Positions 11,760-23,298 of a stretch of 64,000 nucleotides of DNA are shown piece after piece (position 1 is the stretch's first letter; every line of letters starts with the position of its first letter). This DNA comes from Pseudoips prasinana (lineage: Eukaryota; Arthropoda; Insecta; Lepidoptera; Nolidae): contig OX621241.1 in assembly GCA_951640165.1 (NCBI GenBank), positions 17,489,001 through 17,553,000 on the forward strand, written 5' to 3'. Below the pieces are notes generated by a model. The model worked only from the letters and a program-made list of their open reading frames with translations, ran no database searches and had not been told where the DNA came from. A program made the translations under genes and the position numbers.

Positions 11760-12715
11760 ATGGTTCTAAAAAAGTGTATAACTTGCAACAAGAATATAAC
11801 TCAAAAGTCTCCAGGAATCGAATGTAACAGGTGTAATAAATGCTATCACGCTACAATGACCTGCACTAAGCTCTCCAATAAACAAATAACCGCCTTACGA
11901 AATTCGGACGGGCTGGAATGGAGTTGTGATATATGTCTACGTAACACGTCAAAGCGATCTTCCTTCGTCGTACCAGAGGACTCGGAGAACGAGGAAGATG
12001 TGGAAAGTGAAACACCTATAAACATCCTCGACTCAAAGAAATTGCTTAAGGACATCACCCGCGAAATAAGGAAGGTAGTCAAGGACGAGTTAGAAAGTTT
12101 AACTACGGCGATGAATTATATGACCGATCAACTAACGGACTTAGAAAATACGGTGAAGCAACAAGGAAATACTATCAAACAGCTGGTGAATAAAAACTCG
12201 GATCTCATTATCAAAAATAAAAACCTAGAACTCCGCATAAGTGCCATGGAGCAACGAGCTCAAGAGGTTGAACAACAGCTATTGGCCTCCACCCTCGAGA
12301 TAGTAGGTATTCCTGACATGCCTAAAGAAAACGTAGTCGATAAAGTCAAAGAAGTTGCAACCAAACTAAAAATCGACAGCCAGCTGGTAAGTGCTCGCCG
12401 AGTGCGACGCAAACAGCAGCCAGGACTGATTATAGTTGAGCTACAATCTAAAAGTATTCGTGACCAGTGGATTTTGTTAGCGCGAAAACAAGATATACTC
12501 GCAGGTAGCATACTGCCAGATTTGCCAAGTGATAAAGGTACAAGTCGCCTATCAGTTCGTGCAGCACTGACGCCGTATACAAAATCACTGCTTTACAATA
12601 CTAAACTACAACTAGGCAGCTCTTATAAATATATCTGGTGTAAGGAAGGTAAGATATATGCGAAGAAAAACGATGACTCCGAACGGGCATTTCTTATTCG
12701 CTCTTTAACAGATAT
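11760..12715 (+). CDS. LINE-A ORF1: PHD-like zinc finger and baculovirus FP25K-like C-terminal domain
   Basis: The likely start is ATG 11760. The frame opens upstream at 11715, but the finger begins right after this Met. Residues 6-60 form a Cys/His finger ('CITC', 'CNRCNKCYH', 'WSCDIC'). Residues ~100-200 are charged and coiled-coil-like (a long run of K/N/L/E). Residues ~190-320 resemble the FP25K C-terminal/ORF1 RNA-binding region ('LEIVGIPDMPKENV', 'SARRVRRKQQPG', 'YAKKNDDSERAFLI'). It probably binds LINE RNA. The last codons are displaced by the BEL insertion. They resume at 25935 and read 'DPLLNC' before a TAG at 25954-25956, so ORF1 itself has no other break. Confidence 0.75.
12711..12715 (+). 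repeat. target site duplication GATAT (left) of the BEL/Pao element
   Basis: GATAT precedes the 5' LTR here and follows the 3' LTR at 25930-25934. Five bases is normal for LTR elements of this group. Confidence 0.9.
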
Positions 12716-12990
12716 TGTCGTAGTATAGAAATAAGCGCATAAGAGTGAACGCATTATAAATAGTTGCCGTCGAGTTTGATAGATGGCGTTAGTGGAAAAA
12801 TTAAAAGTCGCAATGGTTTCGTTCACATTTTATGTATAGTCCTAAGTAGAAATATTATTTTGTTGAGAATTGTTCGGGTGCAATATTACTTGTTATTGAT
12901 ATTGTACGCAGTGGTAAAACATTATACTCGTTTTTAATTGTCGAGCAAGTGTTTCAATTCTCCCCTGCTCTTGAACCTGGATCCCAAACA
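12716..12990 (+). repeat. 5' LTR of the BEL/Pao element
   Basis: 275 bp from 'tgtcgtagtatag' to 'gatcccaaaca'. It contains a TATA-like 'tataaatag' at about 12755, a candidate core promoter. By eye it differs from the 3' LTR at two positions: a T/C in 'gagt(t/c)tgatag'-type context near 12776, and an A/T in the T-rich run near 12855. Confidence 0.92.
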
Positions 12991-13008
12991 TGGTCCTAGC
13001 GAGCCGGG
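12991..13008 (+). promoter_or_regulatory. candidate primer-binding site
   Basis: 'tggtcctagcgagccggg' starts at the first base after the LTR and begins TGG, as expected for pairing with a tRNA CCA end. I could not assign the tRNA. Confidence 0.55.
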
Positions 13009-13613
13009 ATCGGTATTGAGCGAATTTTTGGTAGTCTTCGGTGGTGAACACTATCACCCGTGGTGGTTAGGATACTGGTTACTGGATCGGTGACCAGAGC
13101 ATACCCCGCAGCTGGAAGTCTGGAGCCAGGAACTGGGACCTGGAAGAGGGAGCTGCTGGAGGGATTGGATGTACGAGCACATCTGGAGGAACTACGCACG
13201 GGAGGCGCTAAGCAGAGCAGGACATAGAGGGCGCTGACTGGTACGCGGTGGCTTACGCAAGTAAAAGTGTGTGTGATCAAGTGTCAGTGTTAAACCGTGA
13301 GTACATTTATATTTTCAACCTTATTAAAAGGAAGAAATTAACTTTGAAGACAATTATCAGTTCGTAAAATAATAGTGAAAATTGAACTCTAAAGTAAAGA
13401 CTTTACTAACTTAGTGTAAAATTTACTTAGTAGTTTTTAGACTTGTAATAATTTTAAGTAAATTTGGTTGAGACGGGGAATCCATGCCCGATTTCTACCA
13501 GAAGTATAGTTAAAACACTTGTCAAATTTTACGGATTCTTTTTTCGGACTTAGAATATTTCAGTAGTTTATATTTATTACTTTGTGTGAATTGTTAGATT
13601 AATTTGGCCGTTA
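13009..13613 (+). other. BEL/Pao untranslated leader
   Basis: About 600 bp between the primer site and the gag start. It is GC-richer near 13100-13250, then AT-rich. Its minus-strand frame (12996-13280) is not a gene. It presumably contains packaging signals, but none can be read. Confidence 0.6.
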
Positions 13614-14599
13614 ATGATGGAGTCTTTTAGCCAAGTTCAGGACGACATCAGGGATAAGATGTTAAAAGCAAAATGCAATTTTAAAAAGTCGCCAAAAGAG
13701 CGAATAACCGTGTCTTATCTCGAAACAAGGATTGATAATCTAGATCAACAATGGGATCTATTCACAAAGACTCATTCACGTATTATTGGTACTGTGAAGC
13801 GTGCGGAGTTACAGAGTTCTGATTACTATACAAAAGATGTATGTAACAATGTTGAGGAGTTTTATATTGAATTTAAAAGTGAACTCAAAGAGTTGTTGAG
13901 TTGTACAGCTACGACGCGGGCATCTCCTGATGTACAGCCTTGTTGTCACAGCGAAAAAATTGTCAGTCGACTCAAGTTGCCTGAAATAAAAATTCCTACT
14001 TTTTCAGGAAAATACACAGAGTGGCCAACATTTAGGGACTTGTTTTCAGGATTAGTTAATGAAAACAAATCCCTGGATGATGCGCAAAAGTTGTTCTATT
14101 TAAAAGGTCACTTAGCTGGAGAAGCCGAGCAGTTGTTGCGGAATATTAAAGTCAATGCAGATAACTATCAGAATGCATGGGAGAAGCTAAATAAAATGTA
14201 CAACAATAAGAGATTTCTAGCAAATGGTATCTTAAAACGATTGCTAAATCAAAAGACTTTAACATTTGAGTCCGCACAGGGTATTAAAGAATTAATTAAT
14301 ACTACATCTGAATGCTTAGATTCGATTAAAACTTTAGGGGTAGATATATCCTCTTGGGATATTTTAATCATACATATTATAAGTGCTAAACTGGACTCGG
14401 ATACTAAAAAAGCTTGGGAACTAAAGGTTTCATCAGACCCAAGTGATAAATTGCCCACGTTTGAGCAATTTTCGGAATATTTGACAGGTCGCTTTAGGGG
14501 TTTAGAAAATTTAGAGCCCAAGCCTCGTATGGAGAAGAAAATGAATACTAAGTCATTCCATATTGTTAAGCCTAAAGATACTGGGTCTCGTGTGTATTG
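13614..14599 (+). pseudogene. gag: BEL/Pao gag, 5' part (DUF1759-like), split by LINE-B
   Basis: Structural protein of the element. The frame starts at tandem ATGs (13614 and 13617). Residues ~1-110 are the N-terminal helical part. Residues ~125-300 carry the BEL/Pao gag (DUF1759) signature: 'LPEIKIPTFSGKYTEWPTF', 'LRNIKVNADNYQNAWEKL', 'LLNQKTLTFES'. The frame breaks after 'GSRVY' at 14597 where LINE-B entered. It resumes at 16720 in the same frame and leads into two zinc knuckles. Length and domain order are normal apart from the insertion. Confidence 0.88.
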
Positions 14600-16714
14600 A
14601 TTTAATGAAAATAAGTAAGATAATACCCATTTTCAAGGCAGGTTGTTCAAAAAATGCCACGAATTATAGGCCTATCTCAATACTGCCAGCTTTAAGTAAA
14701 ATATTTGAAAAGCTGATGCTCAGCCAAATGTTGTCGCACTTTAACGTGAATGAGATATTGCATAACAAGCAGTTCGGGTTTACAAGGGGCCGCTCTACTC
14801 AGGATGCAGGTTGCACATTAATTAGGTCAATATTGGAGGCTTGGGAGGGATCACAGGATGCGCTGGGAGTTTTCTGTGATCTCTCTAAGGCTTTCGATTG
14901 CGTTGATCATCGTACGCTCGTTGTTAAACTGAAGTACTATGGAATATCTGGCACATCTCTTGATCTTGTGATGTCCTATTTATCGGGGCGACAACAGATG
15001 GTTTCGATAGGCGGTGTCACTTCGGCACGTCATCCTGTGAAAATAGGGGTGCCCCAGGGGTCTATATTGGGCCCATTTTTATTTCTAGTTTATATAAATG
15101 ATCTCCCTTATCTGGTAGAGAAAGTATCAGAGATAGTTTTGTTCGCTGATGATACGTCGCTCATATTTAAAGTAAATAGAAAGGATAAAGATCTTATTGA
15201 GCATAATAAAACACTCAGCTTTATATCAGAATGGTTTTCGGCAAATAATCTCTTGTTAAATGCAGGGAAAACTAAATGCATCAGGTTCTCATTGCCGAAT
15301 GTGACTCAAATTGTACCAACAGTTGCACTTAATGCGAAAATATTAGATTTAGTCCCATCGACCGTATTTTTAGGATTGACACTTGATTCAAAATTGCAAT
15401 GGGGTCCTCAGATTGATAAGTTAGCAGGTAAATTAAGTTCGGCTTCCTATGCTGTCTGGAAAATAAGGCAATTGTCAGATGAACAAACTGCTAGATTAGT
15501 GTATTTCGCGTACTTTCATAGCATTATGTCGTATGGCATTCTGCTGTGGGGTTCGGCGGCTGACATAGGTACTATTTTTGTATTGCAGAAAAGAGCAGTC
15601 AGAGCCATTTATGGTTTAGGCAGTCGCGATTCTTTGCGAAATTAGTTTAAAGAAATAAATATACTTACTGTGCCATCGGAATATATATATCAGAATATAA
15701 TGTTTGTTAGAAAAAATATTCATAATTATAAAAAGAAAAGTGAACTGCATAATATAAACACTAGGAATAAAAACAAACTAGCCATGCCAGGCTTTAGAGT
15801 AAGCAAAACTAATAAATCATTTTTAGGAAATTGTATTAGGTTTTATAACAAGCTTCCTACTCAAATTACTGATCTGCCTGACACAAGTTTTAAAACACAT
15901 ATTAAACGTGTACTTATGGCTAGGGGTTATTACACCACTAAAGAGTACATCGATGACAAAGACGTCTGGCTCTCACTTCCTACCTGCACATTGCTCGCTG
16001 GAGATCTTGTAGCCATATAGACATGACTGATCTGCTGTGTTACGTGAACTATCTGTAAATGATTGCTATCATATAATTAATTTAAAATTATTGACTCTGT
16101 CTCAAAATGAATAATGTTATTGTTTCGAAGTTTTTCTTTTGTATACCTAAATATAATCTAAAATAATAAGCATTCAGACAACCGATCGAGCATATATTGT
16201 GTTTGCCTACTAAATAATTACTCTAATTGGACCAAATCCCGTGTTCATGCCCGCTTGAGTATGTTTCGCCGGACCGTCTCAACTGGGTCGTGTTGAAACC
16301 GGTAGTAGATGAACCCACTGAGTTTGTTTCGCTGGGTCTTCTCAGTTGGGGCGCATTGGATCCGGTGGTAGCATTAAAGCGCGACCGTCGTTATTAACAC
16401 AAGGTCCGTCATAATAATAATACCTTTAATATAGACAGACCCATTGACAATATGTAGTAAAAATATTAGACTTAAACTAGATAATTAAACATAATCTCTT
16501 GACAATAACTTGATACGAGCTAGCTAAATATCATTTCTGTAATAAAATAAATTTTATAAATGTTTTCATACAAGATGTACCTAAATATCTATGTTACTAG
16601 AAATAATATCTAATGTATACAACTATATTACTACAAACATGTTCTGACTATTTACAAGCGCTTTTTTAAAGTCTACGTGAATAAAAACCTTTTTTATTTT
16701 TATTTTATTTTATT
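14600..16714 (+). mobile_element. LINE-B, 5'-truncated non-LTR retrotransposon inside gag
   Basis: 2,115 bp flanked by TATTG (14595-14599 and 16715-16719). It contains the reverse-transcriptase half of ORF2, a ~690-bp 3' UTR and a tail of TTTTA-like units. Its 3' UTR is related to 31231-31715, including 'gtagtagatgaaccc', 'gagtttgtttcgctgggtc' and 'acaagcgcttttttaaagt'. The RT sequence suggests the Jockey/CR1 group. Confidence 0.88.
14605..16020 (+). pseudogene. LINE-B reverse transcriptase (C-terminal part of ORF2)
   Basis: The frame begins at the truncation point, so there is no true start. It lacks the endonuclease and the first RT block. Visible motifs, in order, are 'ATNYRPISILPALSKIFEKL', 'NKQFGFTRGRSTQDA', 'GVFCDLSKAFDCVDH', 'IGVPQGSILGPFLFLVYIND' and 'VLFADDTSLIF' (catalytic ADD box), then 'FLGLTLDSKLQWGPQI' and the C-terminal 'KRAVRAIYGLGSRDSL'. 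A single TAG at 15643-15645 interrupts the frame. The rest continues in frame to 16020, including 'SFLGNCIRFYNKLP'. It is dead by truncation. Confidence 0.88.
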
Positions 16715-16719
16715 TATTG

Positions 16720-16855
16720 TGCTGCAGATCATAAAATTAGTTTTCGTAAGGCATTTAGCAAGGAATCTAATGATAATAGGCGTAATTTTGCCATAGAAAA
16801 GAAATTATGTTTTGTATGTTTAAATAGCAATCACTCTGCCAAATTCTGAAAAAGT
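16720..16855 (+). pseudogene. gag: BEL/Pao gag C-terminus: zinc knuckle with last Cys replaced by a stop
   Basis: After LINE-B the gag frame resumes with 'ADHKISFRKAF' and reaches 'CFVCLNSNHSAKF' followed by TGA (16847-16849). The spacing C-x2-C-x4-H-x4 puts the stop exactly where the fourth ligand Cys belongs, so one base change from TGT or TGC explains it. The frame then goes on without a shift into pol, consistent with a single gag-pol frame. Confidence 0.8.
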
Positions 16856-19800
16856 ATGGTCAGATGTCAAGTGTGCCAACGTCGTCATCATTCACTATTA
16901 CACCCTAGTGGTGTTTCTGCATCCTTAGAACCGAAAACGGTTCATGAAAAGGCCTCATCGGCTAGTACGATGAAGGAGGAAGCTGCTTCGAGCAGTCAAA
17001 AAATTACCGCGCAAGCGGAGGGGTTTAACGAGTCACTAGTCTCGCACTTTTCGACAGGGAACTGTTGTAAAACAGTTTTATTAACTACAGCTGTCGTGCA
17101 AGCTGAGTCGAAGGACGGGACTTTTAGTATGGTTAGGGCTTTGTTAGACCAAGGGTCGCAAGGATCGTTTGTTACCGAGGCTACGGTTCAGTACCTAGGC
17201 TTAAAGAAGATCGCGGCTAAAAACACTATAACAGGTGTAGGTGGTGACAAAAGTGTGACCTCAAGGTCCACAGTCAGCATTAATATAAGGTCGAGGATTG
17301 ATCCTCAATTCCAACTTAAGGTTAATGCCTACGTCTTGAATTCAGTGACATCCCTTCTTCCCGTTATGAAAGTAACTAAGATAGAAGGTATAAATCTGAC
17401 CTTTGGTGATTTGGCTGATCCTGGGTATCACAAACCTAATAAAATTGATGTTTTATTAGGAGCTGAGATATATAGTCAAATCATTAAAGAAGGCATTATC
17501 CGGAATGCAGAGGGATCTCTCTTAGCGCAAGATACTGCTTTCGGGTGGATATTATCTGGCGTTTGTGAAGTGGACAATTCGTCATCCATTTATTCTCACA
17601 TCTCGGTAATGAATTCCAGTTTAAACACTGAGGATTTGTTAAAAAAGTTCTGGGAACTGGAGGCAGAGCCTTCAGGTATTAAAAAGAGGCTCAAGGAGGA
17701 AGAGATTAGATGTGAAAAGCTTTTCACAGCTACCACAAAACGGGATAGTGATGGTCGATACATTGTACGATTACCGTTTCGTGATGCTGACCCGGACTGC
17801 AAGTATGGTAAATCAAGGAAAATAGCTGAAAAAAGATTAAGAGGGTTAGAATTTAAATTAGGAAAAAGTATTAAACTAAAGAACGACTACACTAAGGCTA
17901 TTAAAGAGTACTTAGAATTTAGTCACATGAAAAAGGTTACTGATTCAGAAATAAGAAATAAAGAAGCTGTTTACTTACCTCACCACGCAGTAGTCCGGGA
18001 AGACAAGGATACGGCAAAGGTCAGAGTCGTATTTGACGCTTCCTGCAAAGGAACGAACGGAAGATCCCTTAATGATAACTTGATGATTGGTCCATCCCTG
18101 CAAGCCGAACTTCGCCACACTATTATGCGCTGGAGGAAACATAAAATATGCCTAGCTGCAGATATTGTTAAAATGTATAGGCAGGTTTTAGTTGACAAAA
18201 GGGACACTCCCTTTCAACGAATACTTTGGAGAGATAATCCTGCAAGCGATATCGAGGAATATGAGTTAGTTACGGTTACATTTGGCATTGCCTCAGCGCC
18301 GTACTTAGCCGTTCGGTCTCTTCATCAGGTTGCGTACGACGAATGTCGGGAGAATCCAGATATAGCAAAAATCATTTTAAATGACTTTTATATAGACGAT
18401 TTAATGTCTGGCGCTGAAAATATAGAACAGGGATTTAATATTTACACAAAAATTAATACAGTCCTATCGAAGTGTGGTTTCAAACTACAGAAATGGGTTA
18501 GTAATAGCAAAGAGTTATTAGAAAAGATAAAGAATGAGAATGTAAGCCAGGACGAGGATATAAGGATAAAGGTAGACGAAGTTACTAAGTTTCTGGGCCT
18601 TACCTGGAATCGGCGTGAAGATGTCTTCCAATACACAGTTGATCTTCCTGCAGTAAGTGAACCTGTTACAAAAAGAAAGATTATTTCTGATATTTCTCGT
18701 TTATTCGACCCTCTTGGGTGGTTGGCGCCGTGCATAATAGTAGCTAAAATATTAATTCAAAAGCTGTGGCTAGCTGGAGTTGAATGGGACCAGGAAGTCC
18801 CAAACAATATATTACAAGAATGGTTAACTTACCGTCAAAACTTACCTTTTTTAGTAAATGTAAAAATCCCACGATGGTTATACACGTGCAAAAATCTACT
18901 CGAGGGTGAATTACATGGTTTTTCAGATGCGTCAAAAGTGGCGTACTCCGCAGTTGTGTACCTTAAAGTGATTGACGAATTGGGAAGTGTCAGAATATCC
19001 TTGATTGCGTCAAAAACAAAAGTAGCGCCCATTAAACAGGTGTCTATTCCTCGCCTTGAACTTTGCGGGGCAGTTCTTTTATCTAAATTAATTGTAGAGG
19101 TTGCTGAAGTTTTAGGCATACCCAAGGAAAGGATACATGCGTAAACAGATAGCGAAGTAGTTTTGGCTTGGCTAAATCAACATCCAAGCCGCTGGAAAAC
19201 GTTCGTGGCCAATAGGGTTTCAGAAATTTTATCCATTCTTGATCCCCACCACTGGTCACATGTATCAACGAAAGAAAATCCCGCAGATTATGCATCTCGT
19301 GGTATTTCACCTGGTAATCTTGAATTAACTTCTATGTGGTGGATTGGTCCAGATTATTTAAGACAGCATAAGGTTGAGTACATGAAACCAAAGAACACTA
19401 CCACACACTTAGAAGAAGTAAGGGTACACACAGGTAGAGTACAAGTTGAATTGTGGGATAGGTTTTCTTCTTTATCCAGGTTAGTGCGAGTAATAGCTTA
19501 CTGTCGCAGGTTTTTAAGATGCATAAAGAATAGGTCAAATATTGATGGTAAAAAATCTTTAGTTAAACAGGAACTGGATGAATCACTGGAAATTTGTATT
19601 AAAAGATGCCAAGAAGAAGGTTTTGCACAAGAATTAAAAATTTTAAAAAGTGACCAGGTTTTGGAAATTAAGAGAAGTGACCTTAAGTCCTTGAATATAT
19701 TCATTGACCCTAAAGAAATTATTAGAGTTGGGGGGAGGTTAGAAATGTCACAACTCAGTTATGACCGCGTTCATCCTATTCTCATTCCGAAAGAGTCTTT

Positions 19801-20723
19801 TTTGACAAGGTTGTTGATTGCAGACGCGCACGAGAAAACTATCCATGGCGGCCCTCAGGTTATAATAACGTATTTGCGATCTAGGGTTATTGGTATTAAA
19901 TTACTAGCGAAAAAGTATGTCAGAAGCTGTGTCAGGTGTATACGTTACGCTGCCACCACAAAAGCACAACTAATGGGACAATTGCCGGCAGCCCGTGTTA
20001 AGCCTAATAAGCCATTTCTTTGTAGTGGGGTAGATTATGCTGGGCCTATTAGTATTAGGATATCCAAAGGCCGTGGAAATAAATCTCACAAAGGATATAT
20101 AGCCTTATTTATTTGTATGGCAACACGGGCGATTCACTTGGAAGCAGTTAGTGATCTGAGCACTCTGGGATTTCTGACTGCTTTCAAGCGTTTCGTGGCA
20201 CGAAGAGGTAGGGTTGCCGAATTGTATAGTGATAACGGCACAAATTTTGTAGGTGCAGCACGGGAGCTACTTTACTTGTTCAATAAAGAGAAGTCTGCGT
20301 TTAACGATGAAATAGCGGATTATTTGGCAAATAATAGTACTCAGTGGAACTTTATTCCTCCTCACACGCCTAATTTCGGAGGGCTTTGGGAGGCAGGGAT
20401 TAAGTCTACTAAATTTCACCTCAACAGGGGTAATTGGAAATAGCACATTAACATTTGAGGAAATGAGTACCGTGCTAACACAAATTGAGGCTTGCCTTAA
20501 TTCAAGACCACTATCCTATATCGAAGATCAGGATAAGTTGACCATATTAACTCCCGGTCATTTCTTGGTAGGAGAGCCTCTTGTCGTTGTTCCTGATTTA
20601 AATTATGAAAAATGCAACATTAATAATTTATCAAGGTGGCAGTTCCATCAACGAATGATGCAGGATTTTTGGCGTCGTTGGTCACAAGATTATTTGAATC
20701 AATATTTACAGCGACATAAATGG
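16856..20723 (+). pseudogene. pol: BEL/Pao pol: zinc knuckle 2, protease, RT, RNase H, integrase
   Basis: It begins with a second knuckle ('CQVCQRRHHSLLH', C-x2-C-x3-H-x4-H). Protease follows: 'RALLDQGSQGSFVTE' (active-site D with Q-G-S, where D-S-G-S is common). Reverse transcriptase covers about 17950-18750, with 'VRVVFDASCKG', 'CLAADIVKMYRQV' and 'FYIDDLMSG' as catalytic box. RNase H starts at 'LHGFSDASKVAYSAVVY'. A TAA at 19142-19144 lies just before 'TDSEVVLAWL', at a usual Trp. Integrase has the HHCC finger ('HEKTIHGG', 'SCVRCI') and the DDE residues in 'GVDYAGPI', 'YSDNGTNFVG' and 'GLWEAGIKS'. An extra G in the run at 20427-20430 shifts the frame, after which 'IEACLNSRPLSY' follows. 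The RTE then cuts it at 20723. Confidence 0.9.
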
Positions 20724-23298
20724 CTGTGTGGTGACGGCCTAGAGAATATCACCACCCCCTCTCATCCCGTGGGGGGACGTAGAAGTCGTCCCGAGGGAAT
20801 ATATTCCAGAGAATGGGCAGCAGCGTTCTCATGAGTACCAATTTCTACCTTACTGCGATCGCCAACCCGTTTGCCAAGCGTGGCGATTATGGCAGATCCC
20901 CTCAAATGAAGGACACAATTAAACCGCGGCCCCCAGTCCCCGGCAGCCCTGCTATTCCCAGCCGTGGTAACAGCCGTGGTTACGGCAGGGCAGGGGGTGC
21001 TAAGAATCCCCGGCAGATTCCGCGTTACCAAAACCGACGACCTCTGGCCCTGGCAACATACAACACACGCACACTGCGGACCGACGAGAAGATGATCGAA
21101 CTGGAGGAAGAATTGAGCAGGTTACATTGGGACATAATAGGATTATCTGAAGTCCGAAGAGAGGGGGAGGACACGATAATCCTGAAATCCGGGAATCTGT
21201 TCTATTTCCGGGAAGGCGACCAACTCTCCCAAGGTGGTGTTGGGTTCATAGTCCACAAGTCCCTCGTCCACAACATAGTGAAAATCGAGAGTGTGTCGAC
21301 TAGGGTTGCGTACCTTATACTCAGAATTACCAAGCGGTATTTGTTGAAGGTCATACAGGTTTACGCGCCGACTTCGACGCACTCCGACGATGAGGTTGAG
21401 GTCATGTATGAGGATATTTCTAGAGCCATACATACCTCGAACTCTTATTTCACTGTGGTCATGGGGGACTTTAACGCGAAGCTGTGTAAACGATTCGGGA
21501 ATGAGCTGAAAGTGGGGCAATTTGGAACTGGAGACCGGAATCCCCGGGGCCAAATGTTGGCCGACTTCATGGAGAAGGAGGGACTCTTTATGATGAACTC
21601 CTTTTTCAAGAAGTCGGAAAACCGCAAATGGACCTGGGTAAGCCCCGATGGTAAAACAAAAAACGAGATAGACTTTATCTTGTCGACGAGTAGACAGGTG
21701 TTCAATGACGTCTCAGTGATCAATACTGTTAAAACCGGGAGCGATCACAGACTGGTGAGAGGCTCATTGAACCTAAATGTCAAGCTCCAGAGGTCCCGAC
21801 TAATAAAGTCTACGCTCCGACCTTTACCCATCCACATCCAAAACCCTGAACCCTTTCAGCTCGAACTGCAAAACCGTTTCGAATGCCTAGCAGATTGCGA
21901 GGAAGTGGACTCATACCATGACAGGCTCGTAGAAACTGTTCATACGGCTGGGTCTAAGGTCTTCAAGGCCCACCGTACAAACAGAACCAAAAAGATCTCT
22001 GACTATACCCTGCAGCTTATGGACGAAAGACGGAAAATGGTTCTAACATCCTCTGATGATGCTACCAGATACCGGCAGCTCAACAGACAGATCTCAAAGT
22101 CTTTGACACGCGACACGCGCCAATTTAATACAAATTGTATTAAAGAAGCCATTGAGCGGAACAAAGGCTCTAAAGTGTTTGCAAGAGAACTGTCTGTTGG
22201 ACAGAGCCAACTTACGAAGCTGAAGACTGAGGATGGCAGAATCGTCACGTCTAAACCTGAGTTGCTGGGAGAGATCGAGAGGTTCTATGGACAGCTGTAT
22301 GCGAAAACCCAGTCACCTGTCGATAGTTGTGCCTCAGATCCCAGAGCACGACTAACCCAACACTTCACCGACGACATCCCGGACGTCAGCCTGTGCGAGA
22401 TTAGAATGGCTCTCGAACAGCTTAAGAACAACAAGGCGCCTGGTGATGATGGAATTACGGCAGAGCTTCTGAAGGCGGGTGGTACACCAATCCTACGGGC
22501 CCTTCAGAAGTTATTTAACTCCGTCATACTAGAAGGTCAAACGCCAAAAGCATGGCACAGGGGTGTGGTGGTGCTCTTCTTCAAAAAGGGCGATAAAACC
22601 CTCTTGAAGAATTACAGACCCATCACACTGCTGAGCCATGTTTACAAGTTGTTTTCGAGGGTCATTACGAATCGTCTCGCACGCAGGTTTGACGACTTCC
22701 AGCCTCCCGAACAAGCCGGTTTCCGTAAAGGCTTTAGTACCATAGACCACATACATACGCTGCGGCAGGTTATACAGAAGACCGGAGAGTATAACCAGCC
22801 ATTATGCTTAGCGTTTGTGGACTATGAGAAAGCCTTCGATTCGATCGAAACTTGGGCCGTACTGAGGTCTCTCCAAAGGTGCCAAATCGACTACCGGTAT
22901 ATCGAGGTGTTAAAGTGTTTGTACGAAAACGCCACTATGTCAGTGCGACTCCAGGACCAGAACTCGAAACCTATCCACTTGCAGCGAGGTGTGAGACAGG
23001 GAGATGTTATATCTCCGAAACTGTTCACCGCTGCATTAAAAGATGTCTTCAAGCTTCTGGACTGGAAAGGCTTTGGCATCAATGTCAATGGCGAGTACAT
23101 CACCCACCTTCGATTTGCCGACGATATAGTAGTCATGGCTGAGACCCTTGACGACCTCGGTACAATGCTCGATGGCCTCAGCAGAGTCTCTCAACAAGTG
23201 GGTCTGAAAATGAACATGGATAAGACGAAAATTATGTCCAACATCCATGTTGCACCCACTCTAGTTAAGGTTGGAGACTCTGCACTCGAAGTTGTAGA

